Shown here one piece after another: positions 25,112 to 32,897 of a DNA stretch of 64,000 nt. The notes beneath the pieces were generated by a model that did not search any database, was not told where the DNA came from, and was given only the letters and a program-made list of their open reading frames with translations. A program made the position numbers and the translations under genes. The stretch is taken from positions 1 through 64,000 of the forward strand of contig NZ_MSRR01000013.1 in the NCBI RefSeq assembly GCF_001956585.1, in the 5' to 3' direction. The DNA comes from Actinomyces naeslundii (GTDB taxonomy: Bacteria; Actinomycetota; Actinomycetes; Actinomycetales; Actinomycetaceae). Numbering within the stretch: position 1 is the first letter of the stretch; each line of letters begins with the position of its first letter.

Positions 25112-25576
25112 TCATTCCTCCTCGAAGGTCAGGCTCACGGAGTTCATGCAGTAACGCTGTCCGGTGGGAGTCTGGGGGGCGTCGTCGAAGACGTGGCCCA
25201 GGTGGCCGTTGCAGGTGGCGCAGCGGACCTCGGTGCGCACCATGCCGTGGGAGGTGTCGGTGCTCAAAGTGACCGCCTCGAGGCTGGCAGGGTCGTAGAA
25301 GGAGGGCCAGCCGCAGTGGGAGTCGAACTTGGTGGTGGAGCGGAACAGCTCGGCGCCGCAGCCGCGGCAGCGGTAGACACCCTCGCGGTGCTCGTCGAGC
25401 AGGGCGCCGGTGAAGGGCCGCTCGGTGCCGGCCTCGCGCAGCACGTGGTACTCCATGGGGCTCAGGGCGGCGCGCCACTGCGCATCGGTGCGCACCGCGG
25501 CCTCCAGGTCGACAACCGGCTCGGAGGGCGTGGAGGCAGGCGTCACGGAGGGCTCACCGCTCGTGTCAGTACTCAT
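25112..25576 (-). CDS. msrB: peptide-methionine (R)-S-oxide reductase
   Basis: A 154-residue MsrB, repairing methionine-R-sulfoxide in oxidised proteins. The two zinc CxxC pairs are CRGC and CATC; HCGWPSF and GHVFDD are typical; the catalytic cysteine is in RYCMNSVSL. The N-terminal 35 residues are variable and Pro/Ser-rich. It is the first gene of a two-gene minus-strand operon with the EEP-family gene. Confidence 0.95.
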   Translation of the reverse strand: MSTDTSGEPSVTPASTPSEPVVDLEAAVRTDAQWRAALSPMEYHVLREAGTERPFTGALLDEHREGVYRCRGCGAELFRSTTKFDSHCGWPSFYDPASLEAVTLSTDTSHGMVRTEVRCATCNGHLGHVFDDAPQTPTGQRYCMNSVSLTFEEE

Positions 25577-25680
25577 GGCCCCATCGTCACCCGCACGACG
25601 GCGCCGGGCGAACCGCGTTCACGCAGCGAAAACGCACCAATCCGCTCAGGTGCCGGCAACGTAGCACGCCCCGGCCCGAC

Positions 25681-27102
25681 TCACCGAGGGCCCAGGCCCC
25701 CGCGCCGGGCGCGGTGCAGCAGGGAGCGGCCCATGGCACGCCCCAGCGTGACGGCGCGCCTGGCCCCTAGGCCGTGCGCCGCGGTCTCCCCTGCGGCCTC
25801 GGTGGCCGTATCGTCGTCACCGGCCACCGTCTTGATGGCAGTGTCGGCCTCGGCCTTCTGCTTGGCGACGATCTCCTCGGCCGCACGGGCGACCTCCTCC
25901 GGGCCGAGGTCCTGGGTGACCTCGACCTGCTCGACCTCCACCCGCGTGCGCGGCAGGGCGTAGGGGGCCTCGCGCTGCAGCCAGGCGACCAGTTCCTCGC
26001 GCACATAGGACTTGAGGGTGCCGACGTCGCCCGGGTTGGCTCCAGTGAGGACCACGCGTACGGTGACGTGGTCGCCGACGGCGTCGGAGACCTCGAGAGA
26101 GGCCTGGCGCCCGTCCCAGACCGTGGAGGCGGCCACGAGCCGGGCCAGCTCGGCGCGCAGCGCGGCGACGGGCACGCGCCAGTCCAGCTCGAGGGTGAAG
26201 GTGCCGGTGCTCTGGGAGCCGCCGCGCGTCCAGTTGGCGAAGGGGTTCTCGGTGAAGTGGGTCGAGGGCAGGATGAGGCGCCGCTCGTCCCAGGTGCGCA
26301 TGACCACGTAGGTCAGGGTGATCTCCTCAATGGTGCCCTGCTCGTTGTCGACGACGACGACATCGTCCACGCGAATGGCGTCGGTGGTGGCCAGCTGGAG
26401 GCCGGCGAAGACGTTGCCGAGCATGGAGCGTGCGGCCATACCGGCGATGACGGAGGCCAGACCGGCCGAGGCGAGCAGGGAGCCCATGGCCAGCTGGACG
26501 CTGGGGAAGGTCATGATGGCGCTGACGAGCCCGGCGATGACGATGACCACCTGGGCGACGCGCCGGATGATCTGGCTCTGGGTGGTCACGCGGTTGGCGC
26601 GCCCCTGGTTCTCGCTGGCCTGCACCCCTTTGACGACGGTGGACTCGATGGCCTTGGCGAAGGCGACGACGAGCCAGGTCACCGAGAAGATGAGCGCGAT
26701 GGTCACCCCCCGCTCGATGACGACCATCGTCGTCGAGTCCTCCTTGGTCTGCCGCAGCCCGGTCAGAGCGATCTGGGTGCCCAGGAAGGCCCCGGTCATG
26801 GCACCGACGGCGTAGGCGGGGCGGCGCCCGAAGTCCACGATCTCGCGGTACAGGAGGCGGCGCCTGCCCATGAAGCTGAGGATCGACATGAGCACGACGG
26901 CGACCAGGATGCCGATGGCGGCGCCGACACCGGCCTGCAGGCCGATGGCGGCGAGGTCGTTCGTCGTCTTGGAGACCACCTCGACCGTCTGGTCGACGTT
27001 CAGGGACGGTATGCCCGTGGGACCGGGGGTGGGCGTGGGAGTCGGGGTCGCCGAAGGATCCGCGCTGGGGGACGCGGGTGGAGTGGTGGCTGCGAAGAGC
27101 AT
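25681..27102 (-). CDS. MscS-family mechanosensitive channel
   Basis: A 473-residue small-conductance channel homologue. After a Pro/Thr-rich leader (about 8-35) come membrane helices around GIGILVAVVLMSIL, AVGAMTGAFLG, TIALIFSVTWLVVAF and VVIVIAGLVSAIM. The pore helix is SLLASAGLASVIAGMAARSMLGNVFAGLQLA, followed by the beta domain with DDVVVVDNEQGTIEEITLTY and a vestibule domain. An acidic tail (about 400-440) ends in a basic stretch. The start at ATG 27102 has no clear ribosome site. It releases solutes under hypo-osmotic stress. Confidence 0.88.
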   Translation of the reverse strand: MLFAATTPPASPSADPSATPTPTPTPGPTGIPSLNVDQTVEVVSKTTNDLAAIGLQAGVGAAIGILVAVVLMSILSFMGRRRLLYREIVDFGRRPAYAVGAMTGAFLGTQIALTGLRQTKEDSTTMVVIERGVTIALIFSVTWLVVAFAKAIESTVVKGVQASENQGRANRVTTQSQIIRRVAQVVIVIAGLVSAIMTFPSVQLAMGSLLASAGLASVIAGMAARSMLGNVFAGLQLATTDAIRVDDVVVVDNEQGTIEEITLTYVVMRTWDERRLILPSTHFTENPFANWTRGGSQSTGTFTLELDWRVPVAALRAELARLVAASTVWDGRQASLEVSDAVGDHVTVRVVLTGANPGDVGTLKSYVREELVAWLQREAPYALPRTRVEVEQVEVTQDLGPEEVARAAEEIVAKQKAEADTAIKTVAGDDDTATEAAGETAAHGLGARRAVTLGRAMGRSLLHRARRGGLGPR

Positions 27103-27185
27103 GGGACCAGCGTAGGCAGCGGGGCTGTACCCCGGCTGTGACGAACGGCCACGAGTGACGATGAAGTCCCCCGCCCAAATTCCAT

Positions 27186-27214
27186 TTGACGTACTACGCG
27201 TGCCGTAGTACGTT
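27186..27214 (+). promoter_or_regulatory. padR promoter with overlapping palindromic operator
   Basis: TTGACG (-35, 27186-27191) and TACGTT (-10, 27209-27214) are 17 bp apart. Between and over them lies a perfect inverted repeat ACGTACTACG-CGTGC-CGTAGTACGT (27189-27213). This places an operator exactly across the promoter, suggesting autorepression by the PadR protein encoded 60 bp downstream. AAGGAAGGAG at 27256-27265 region is the ribosome site. Confidence 0.75.
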
Positions 27215-27271
27215 AGATGCACACAAGGACCTCAGGGTCACCCTCACAGCAAGCCAAGGAAGGAGGGTCAC

Positions 27272-27601
27272 ATGATCAGCGCAGATGCCATTCGCGGCTA
27301 CATCGACCTCATCGTGCTGTCCCTGCTGAAGCGGCAACCGTCCTACGCCTACGATCTCGCCAAGACCATCACCGAGGTCTCCGACGGCGAGTACACCATC
27401 AAGCAGACCACCCTCTACACCGCCCTCAAGCGCCTGGAGTCCACCGGCCTGGCCGCCTCCTACGCAGGAGTGTCCGAGTCCGGCAAGTCCCGCACCTACT
27501 ACCGCCTCACCTCCGAGGGCACCGCCCACCTGACCACCAAGGTCTCCGAGTGGGAGGACACCAAGACCCTCGTCGACCGCTTCGCGAAAGGAACCCACTG
27601 A
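27272..27601 (+). CDS. PadR family transcriptional regulator
   Basis: A 109-residue winged-helix repressor of the small PadR type (PadR-s2): GYIDLIVLSLLKRQPSYAYDLAKTI, then LYTALKRLESTGLAAS as the recognition helix region and the wing SGKSRTYYRLTSEG. PadR proteins usually repress their own operon and a neighbouring membrane or efflux gene. A perfect palindrome overlaps its promoter. Its stop overlaps the next start (TGATG). Confidence 0.92.
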   Translation: MISADAIRGYIDLIVLSLLKRQPSYAYDLAKTITEVSDGEYTIKQTTLYTALKRLESTGLAASYAGVSESGKSRTYYRLTSEGTAHLTTKVSEWEDTKTLVDRFAKGTH

Positions 27602-28134
27602 TGGACACCATCGAGACCTTCCTCGACAACATGTTCGCCCCCTACCCGGCCACGCCGCGCCTGACCGAGGCCCGCAGCGAGCTGCGCGCCATGATGGAGG
27701 ACGCCTACAACGACGCCATCGCCCAGGGCAAGACCCACAACGAGGCGGTCGGTCAGGTCATCACCGACTTCGGCAACCTTCAGGAGCTGGCCCCGACGCT
27801 GGGCATCGCGGCCGACATCCAGCCCGGCGGTGCTCCGCAGGCCGCTCCCGCAGCCGGCGCCCCGACCGAGCCCAGTCGGCCCGCCGGCCCCGCGCCCACG
27901 CCCGTCAGCCCCAGCAACTACACCGCCTGGCAGCACAATGAGCAGGACGGGGACAAGGACGACCCCTTCATCAGCTTCGTGGCCAGCATCTACTGGCCGG
28001 CCACGGTGATCATCTACCTGCTGTGGAGCTTCGTCTTCGACGCCTGGGACATCTCATGGATCATCTGGCCGGTCGCCGCCATCGCCTTCGGGATCTTCGC
28101 CACCGGCCACGCCTATCGGCGCAGTCGGAAGTGA
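27601..28134 (+). CDS. HAAS-domain (permease-prefix-like) membrane protein co-expressed with PadR
   Basis: A 177-residue protein. The N-terminal 70 residues form an all-helical region (TIETFLDNMFAPYPATPRLTEARSEL, then EAVGQVITDFGNLQEL) like the HAAS/DUF1700 domains found next to PadR regulators. A Pro/Ala linker (75-110) follows, then two membrane helices (VASIYWPATVIIYLLWSFVF and SWIIWPVAAIAFGIFATGHA). It starts at ATG 27601, directly overlapping the padR stop. In related pairs the membrane protein modulates envelope functions; here the target is unknown. Confidence 0.75.
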   Translation: MDTIETFLDNMFAPYPATPRLTEARSELRAMMEDAYNDAIAQGKTHNEAVGQVITDFGNLQELAPTLGIAADIQPGGAPQAAPAAGAPTEPSRPAGPAPTPVSPSNYTAWQHNEQDGDKDDPFISFVASIYWPATVIIYLLWSFVFDAWDISWIIWPVAAIAFGIFATGHAYRRSRK

Positions 28135-28180
28135 AGACTCTCCCCCCCCCACCTCAGCCGGGGCTCGCCCAGGCGTGAAC

Positions 28181-28213
28181 GAGGGCCCGGGACCCGTCAG
28201 GTCCCGGGCCCTC
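28181..28213. terminator. terminator hairpin after the PadR operon
   Basis: A 14-bp perfect stem (GAGGGCCCGGGACC and complement) with the loop CGTCA, 47 bp past the end of the HAAS-like gene. Confidence 0.75.
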
Positions 28214-28222
28214 ACGGCGGCT

Positions 28223-28254
28223 CCGGCCGGGCCCCGGATCAGGGGCCCGGCCGG
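28223..28254. terminator. second hairpin, facing the acs gene
   Basis: A 13-bp perfect stem (CCGGCCGGGCCCC and complement) with the loop GGATCA, 11 bp from the stop of the minus-strand acetyl-CoA synthetase gene. With the hairpin before it, it insulates two convergent operons. Confidence 0.65.
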
Positions 28255-28265
28255 GGCCGAGGCGC

Positions 28266-30194
28266 TCACTCCTCGGCGAGGGTGGAGAGGTCTCCCTCGT
28301 CCTGCCCCAGCGCCCGGGCCCGCAGCACCCGGCGCAGGATCTTGCCCGAACGGGTCTTGGGCAGCGACTCGGGGAAGCAGAAGGACTCCGGCTTGGCGAT
28401 CGGCGACAGGGTCGCCGCCACGTGCTGGCGCAGCTCGGCCTCGAGCTCACGCGAGGGCTCGACCCCGGTGGCCAGGACGACGGCGACGTGAACGGAGTGC
28501 CCCTTGACCTCGTGGGGCAGCCCGACGGCGGCGGCCTCGGTCACCGCGGAGTGGGAGACGAGCGCCGACTCGACCTCGGCCGTACCCAGACGGTGGCCGG
28601 AGACCTTGATGACGTCGTCGGTGCGCCCAATGATCCAGAACCAGCCGTCGGCGTCGCGCTTGGCCGAGTCCCCGGTCAGGTACAGGCCCGGGTACTTGCT
28701 CCAATAGGTGTCCACGTAGCGCTGCGGGTCACGGAAGAGAGTGCGCATCATCGAGGGCCAGGGCCGCTTGAGGACGAGGTTCCCCTCAACGCCGTCGGGG
28801 ACCTCCCGGCCCTCCTCGTCGACGACGGCCGCCTCCTGGCCGAACACCGGCCGGCCGGCCGCGCCGGGCTTCTGAGGCATGGAGGGGACCGTCGTGATCT
28901 GGAACATGCCGGTCTCGGTCTGCCACCAGGTGTCGATGATCGGGCAGCGGTCGGCGCCGACGACGTGGTGGAACCAGCGCCACGCCTCGGGGTTGAGGGG
29001 CTCGCCGACGCTGCCCAGCAGCCGCAGGCTGGACAGGTCGTGGCGCCGCACCCAGGCCTCGCCGAAGCGCATGAGTGTGCGGATGGCCGTGGGGGCGGTG
29101 TAGAAGGCGTTGATGCCGTAGCGCTCAATGAGGTTCCACCAGCGGTCCGGGTAGGGGAAGGTCGGGTTTCCCTCGTACATGAAGACGGTGGCGCCGTTGA
29201 GCAGGGGGCCGTAGACGAGGTAGCTGTGGCCGGTGATCCAGCCCGGGTCGGAGGTGCACCACCAGCGGTCGGCGTCATGGACGTCGAAGCAGTCGTGGAG
29301 GGTGACGTAGGTGCCCACCTGGTAGCCGCCGTGAGAGTGCAGGATCGCCTTGGGCTTTCCGGTGGACCCGGAGGTGTAGAGGATGAACAGGGGGTCCTCG
29401 GCGTCGACCTGCACGGTCTCGCAGCGGCCCTGGGCGATTGGGAGCTTGCACAGCTCGTGGTACCAGTGGTCGCGGATGGGGTCCATGACAGCCTCGGTGG
29501 CGGTGTTGCGCACGACGATGACGTTCTGGACGGTGGGCGAGAAGCGCACCGCGTCGTCGACGATCTTCTTCAAGGGGAAGACCTTGCCGTTGATCCACGA
29601 GCCGTCGGCAGTGATGACGACCTTGGACTCCGAGTCGTCGATGCGCGCGCTCAGGGCGTCGGAGGAGTAGCCAGCGAAGACCACCGAGTGGATGGCCCCG
29701 AGCTTGGCGCAGGCGAGCATGGCGAAGAAGATCTCGGGGATGCGGGGCAGGTAGATCGTCACGACGTCACCCTTGCCCACACCCATGGCCTTGAGGACGT
29801 TGGCCATCCTCTCGACCTCCCGGCCCAGGTCGAAGTAGGAGAAGGTACGCACCTGCTCGACATCCTCACCCACCCAGATGAGGGCGAGCTTGTTGCGGTG
29901 GGAGTTGGTCAGGTGCCGGTCGACGGCGTTGGAGACGATATTCGTCCTAGCACCGACGAACCAACGGTAGAAAGGGGCCCCGGACTCGTCGAGCACCGTG
30001 TCCCAGGGCCTGGACCACTCCAGCTCGCCGGCGCGCTCGGCCCAGTAGCCCTCCAGGTCCGCGGCGGCCCGCTCCTCCAGAGCGCGCCAGTCGCCGACCC
30101 AGGCGTTCGCGACGACCTCGGGGTCGGGATGGATGGTCTCCTCCGGCTCCTCCATCGGCTCGCCCGGGGGCTGAGTCACGGTCCTTGAGATCAT
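28266..30194 (-). CDS. acs: acetyl-CoA synthetase (acetate--CoA ligase)
   Basis: A 642-residue AMP-forming ligase, close to the usual 640-660 of Acs, which activates acetate via acetyl-AMP. The ATP-binding loop is YTSGSTGKPKA (from residue 273); WWQTETGM, LTGDSAKRDADGWFWIIGRTDD and the C-terminal KTRSGKILRR are present, with the catalytic and usually acetylatable lysine at about K618. The start ATG at 30194 has AAGGAGG 5 nt upstream; an in-frame longer version from 30287 has none. The sequence differs somewhat from E. coli Acs in the N-terminus, so another short acyl substrate is possible. Confidence 0.9.
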   Translation of the reverse strand: MISRTVTQPPGEPMEEPEETIHPDPEVVANAWVGDWRALEERAAADLEGYWAERAGELEWSRPWDTVLDESGAPFYRWFVGARTNIVSNAVDRHLTNSHRNKLALIWVGEDVEQVRTFSYFDLGREVERMANVLKAMGVGKGDVVTIYLPRIPEIFFAMLACAKLGAIHSVVFAGYSSDALSARIDDSESKVVITADGSWINGKVFPLKKIVDDAVRFSPTVQNVIVVRNTATEAVMDPIRDHWYHELCKLPIAQGRCETVQVDAEDPLFILYTSGSTGKPKAILHSHGGYQVGTYVTLHDCFDVHDADRWWCTSDPGWITGHSYLVYGPLLNGATVFMYEGNPTFPYPDRWWNLIERYGINAFYTAPTAIRTLMRFGEAWVRRHDLSSLRLLGSVGEPLNPEAWRWFHHVVGADRCPIIDTWWQTETGMFQITTVPSMPQKPGAAGRPVFGQEAAVVDEEGREVPDGVEGNLVLKRPWPSMMRTLFRDPQRYVDTYWSKYPGLYLTGDSAKRDADGWFWIIGRTDDVIKVSGHRLGTAEVESALVSHSAVTEAAAVGLPHEVKGHSVHVAVVLATGVEPSRELEAELRQHVAATLSPIAKPESFCFPESLPKTRSGKILRRVLRARALGQDEGDLSTLAEE

Positions 30195-30525
30195 GGCGTC
30201 CTCCTTGCGCAGTATGAATATGGCGCCGTCACGCGGCGAGGGGTGTCTGGAGGCGTGCGGGCCGCGTAGAGTACGGGCTCTTGGCACTCACGAACGTGGC
30301 GTCGCACACATGCAGGGCTGCCATCATCCACTATGAAGGCCTGCTTGGCGACCGATATGGCGAGGGAATCCCGCAGGCGACCCGCAGAAGAGGCCTGGCG
30401 CGCTCGGGCGTGCCCGCCCCGACGCACGCACGTGACCACACCCCATGCGTCTGACGACCGCTCCGGCGCATCAGGAGGCGGACCTGCAGCACAGACCCAG
30501 ACGGAGCGCGCGCAGACAGAGCGAA
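30195..30525. other. 331-bp gap between acs and the tRNA-Phe terminator
   Basis: No supported gene. On the minus strand the acs promoter should be here; CATATT and CATACT around 30205-30220 are -10-like, but no good -35 is visible. Open frames on both strands have the composition of non-coding GC-rich DNA or antisense of the tRNAs. Confidence 0.4.
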
Positions 30526-30552
30526 GGCCCGGAACCTTGTGGGTTCCGGGCC
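30526..30552 (-). terminator. terminator of the tRNA operon
   Basis: An 11-bp perfect stem (GGCCCGGAACC and complement) with a 5-nt loop, 9 bp after the 3' end of tRNA-Phe on the minus strand. Confidence 0.75.
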
Positions 30553-30560
30553 TTTCGCGG

Positions 30561-30633
30561 TGGCTCCGACCGGCGTCGATCCGGTGACCTTTCGATTTTC
30601 AGTCGAACGCTCTACCAACTGAGCTACAGAGCC
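30561..30633 (-). tRNA. tRNA-Phe (GAA)
   Basis: A 73-nt cloverleaf on the minus strand. The acceptor pairs GGCTCTG with CGGAGCC, the D arm carries AGCTCAGTTGGTAGAGC, the anticodon loop reads CTGAAAA (anticodon GAA) and the T arm GGTCACCGGATCGACGCCGG region closes with discriminator A. The CCA end is not encoded. It is the last of three tRNA genes transcribed together. Confidence 0.95.
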
Positions 30634-30681
30634 TTGGGATGGAATCGGTCCGACCATTTCTGATCGGACCGATCCTTTCCG

Positions 30682-30755
30682 CGACCTCGACGGGACTTGA
30701 ACCCGCGACCTCCGCCGTGACAGGGCGGCGCGCTAACCAACTGCGCCACGAGGCC
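30682..30755 (-). tRNA. tRNA-Asp (GTC)
   Basis: A 74-nt cloverleaf on the minus strand. The acceptor GGCCTCG pairs with CGAGGTC (one G-U), the D arm is GCGCAGTTGGTTAGCGC, the anticodon loop CTGTCAC gives GTC, the T arm is CGGGTTCAAGTCCCG, and the discriminator is G, an Asp identity element. CCA is not encoded. Confidence 0.95.
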
Positions 30756-30793
30756 AGTGTGAATTCACTGTGTTATTCACTTGTGCGAATCCG

Positions 30794-30866
30794 TACCCCC
30801 AACGGGATTCGAACCCGTGCTACCGCCGTGAAAGGGCGGGGTCCTAGGCCGCTAGACGATGGGGGC
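30794..30866 (-). tRNA. tRNA-Glu (TTC)
   Basis: A 73-nt cloverleaf on the minus strand. The acceptor GCCCCCA pairs with TGGGGGT, the D arm holds TCGTCTAGCGGCCTAGGA, the anticodon loop CTTTCAC gives TTC and the T arm is CGGGTTCGAATCCCG with discriminator A. CCA is not encoded. It is the promoter-proximal tRNA of the Glu-Asp-Phe set. Confidence 0.95.
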
Positions 30867-31034
30867 CAGGGGCCTTCGACGTCGTCGCGCCTCGAACCGG
30901 GATGAACACTAAGGGGACAGTCTTCCGCAGCGCAAATCCCGACGACGTGACCCTCCTCACCGCTCGGTTTCCGGCGAGATTCCGGGCATCCAGGACAGTC
31001 GAGTCGGAGGCCGCCGGTCTGGCAGGCTGGCCCC

Positions 31035-31466
31035 GTGAGCCACGCGCACCAGCAGGGGGCGGAACAGCCCCGGGTACAGCCCTCGGGGCGGATGACGGAT
31101 CAGGAGTTCGAGGACGTCGTCGGCGACGCCCTGGACCAGATCCCGGAGGACCTGGCCGAGGCGATGGACAACGTCGTCGTCCTCGTCCAGGACGAGCCCG
31201 ACCCGGAGATGCTCACCGAGGAGGACTACGACGAGACCGGCCGCCCCACGCTCCTGGGACTGTACGACGGCGTCCCTCTCACCGAGCGCGACGAGGGCTG
31301 GACCATGGTGCTGCCCGATCGCGTCCTCATCTTCCGCGGGCCGCTGGAGCGCTGGTGCACCGACCGCGAGGAGCTCGTGGAGGAGATCACGGTCACCGTC
31401 ATCCATGAGATCGCCCACCACTTCGGCATCCCCGACGAGCGCCTCCACGAACTGGGCTGGGCGTAG
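31035..31466 (+). CDS. zinicin-like metallopeptidase family protein
   Basis: A 143-residue actinobacterial protein with the zinc motif HEIAHHFGI (HExxHxxxI) and the following DERLHELGW, the signature of the small metallopeptidase (DUF1025/zincin-like) family. The N-terminal half is strongly acidic (FEDVVGDALDQIPEDLAEAM), with LLGLYDGVPLTER in the middle. GTG at 31035 starts it. Proteolytic activity is inferred from the zinc motif; the target is unknown. It stands next to the tRNA cluster, divergently. Confidence 0.88.
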   Translation: MSHAHQQGAEQPRVQPSGRMTDQEFEDVVGDALDQIPEDLAEAMDNVVVLVQDEPDPEMLTEEDYDETGRPTLLGLYDGVPLTERDEGWTMVLPDRVLIFRGPLERWCTDREELVEEITVTVIHEIAHHFGIPDERLHELGWA

Positions 31467-31544
31467 CCCCGGGAACAGTCCCGGAACAGACCGGATGACT
31501 CATTACCTCGCAAGCACCCAGGGACCTGCCTTAGTGTGGCCGGC

Positions 31545-32861
31545 ATGAATGACCGTCATCGGCCTGCCGCTCCGGGTGCCGGGGAGCCTCCCAGCCCCAT
31601 CGCCCCGAGTGAGTTCCCGCAGCACCACGTGAGTCGGCGGCCAGTACTTCTGGCGCTCCTCGGGGCTGGTTCCCTGGCGGGGTGCTCCCTCATCCCCGGC
31701 TCCTCGTCGGCCGGAGGATCCTCCTCCAGCCCGCAGCCCACCACCCCGGCGCCGGCATCGCCCAGCGCCGCCCCCTCGCACACCGCGGCCGCGAGCGCGA
31801 CGCCGTCGGCCACAGCGACGGCCACCGGCGGAGCGCTGGAGGGCTGGAGCCTGGAGGAGAAGGTCGGCCAGCTCATGATGGTCGGGGTGGACGCCACCGC
31901 CCCCAAGCAGTCCTCCGACGAGGCCGTCGACACCCACCATGTCGGCAACATCTTCATTGCCGGCCGCACCACGGCTGGCAGCCAGGCGACCCAGAAGGTC
32001 ATCGGCTCGTTCACAGGCAGGGTCGGCTCGGCCACCACCCACAACACCCCGATGCTCGTGGCCACCGACCAGGAGGGCGGCGAGGTCCAGGTCCTGTCCG
32101 GCTCGGGCTTCTCCGACATCCCCTCGGCGATGGACCAGTCGACCCAGCCGCGCGATCAGCTGGAGGCCGCGGCGCGCACCTGGGGCAAGGAGCTGGCCGA
32201 CGTCGGTGTCAACATGAACCTGGCCCCGGTCGTCGACCTGGTCGACATCGACCGACCGACCACCAATGAGCCCATCGGCCACTGGGGGCGCGAGTACGGC
32301 CACGACGCCACCACCGTCTCCTCCCAGGCCGGCGCCTTCGCCGCGGGGATGCAGGCCTCGAAAGTCATCCCCACCTACAAGCACTTCCCGGGCCTGGGGC
32401 GGGTCACGGCCAACACGGACACCTCCGCCGACGTCGTCGACCGCACCACGGGCCGCCTGCCCGACGCTGCCGTCAGCGTCTTCGCCTCCGCCATCGCCGC
32501 CGGCGCGCAGGTCATCATGGTCTCCTCGGCCACCTACGCGCTCATTGACGCCTCGGCGCCGGCCGTCTTCTCCTCGAAGATCGTCACCGACATGCTGCGC
32601 ACGGAGATGGGTTTCTCCGGGGTGGTCATCACCGACGACGTCTCCGCCGCCGTCCAGGTCCAGGGCGTGGCCGCGGGCGATCGGGCCGTGCAGGCGATCC
32701 GGGCCGGCTGCGACATCGTGCTGGCCTCGGCGGAGCCGGCTGTGGCCGCCGACATGGTCAAGGCCCTCATCGCCGCCGCCCAGTCCGACCCCGCCTTCGC
32801 GGCGCGGGTGGACGAGTCGGCCGCACGGGTGCTGGCCCTCAAGGGCAGTCTCCAGTCCTGA
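31545..32861 (+). CDS. glycoside hydrolase family 3 lipoprotein (beta-N-acetylhexosaminidase type)
   Basis: A 438-residue secreted lipoprotein. A twin-arginine-free N-terminus (HVSRRPVLLALLGAGSLAGCS) ends in a lipobox with the cysteine to be lipidated, followed by a Ser/Pro/Ala linker and the GH3 N-domain: NMNLAPVVDL, KHFPGLGR (about K279), and VVITDDVS with the likely nucleophile Asp near 364. Single-domain GH3 enzymes of this type are NagZ-like and act on GlcNAc-containing peptidoglycan or glycans. The KHFPG motif is followed by VTANTDTS rather than the usual DSH triplet, so the acid/base loop may differ. Start ATG 31545 (GTG at 31536 possible). Confidence 0.85.
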   Translation: MNDRHRPAAPGAGEPPSPIAPSEFPQHHVSRRPVLLALLGAGSLAGCSLIPGSSSAGGSSSSPQPTTPAPASPSAAPSHTAAASATPSATATATGGALEGWSLEEKVGQLMMVGVDATAPKQSSDEAVDTHHVGNIFIAGRTTAGSQATQKVIGSFTGRVGSATTHNTPMLVATDQEGGEVQVLSGSGFSDIPSAMDQSTQPRDQLEAAARTWGKELADVGVNMNLAPVVDLVDIDRPTTNEPIGHWGREYGHDATTVSSQAGAFAAGMQASKVIPTYKHFPGLGRVTANTDTSADVVDRTTGRLPDAAVSVFASAIAAGAQVIMVSSATYALIDASAPAVFSSKIVTDMLRTEMGFSGVVITDDVSAAVQVQGVAAGDRAVQAIRAGCDIVLASAEPAVAADMVKALIAAAQSDPAFAARVDESAARVLALKGSLQS

Positions 32862-32897
32862 AGCGCGCCGGCCCGGCCGGCCCCGCAGGGCGGAGCC

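Noticed and set aside
28422-30188. A 588-codon plus-strand open frame
   Set aside because: Antisense to the intact acetyl-CoA synthetase gene; no recognisable motif.
30331-30905. Several short open frames on both strands near the tRNAs
   Set aside because: They run through or against the tRNA genes, whose cloverleaf structures are clear.
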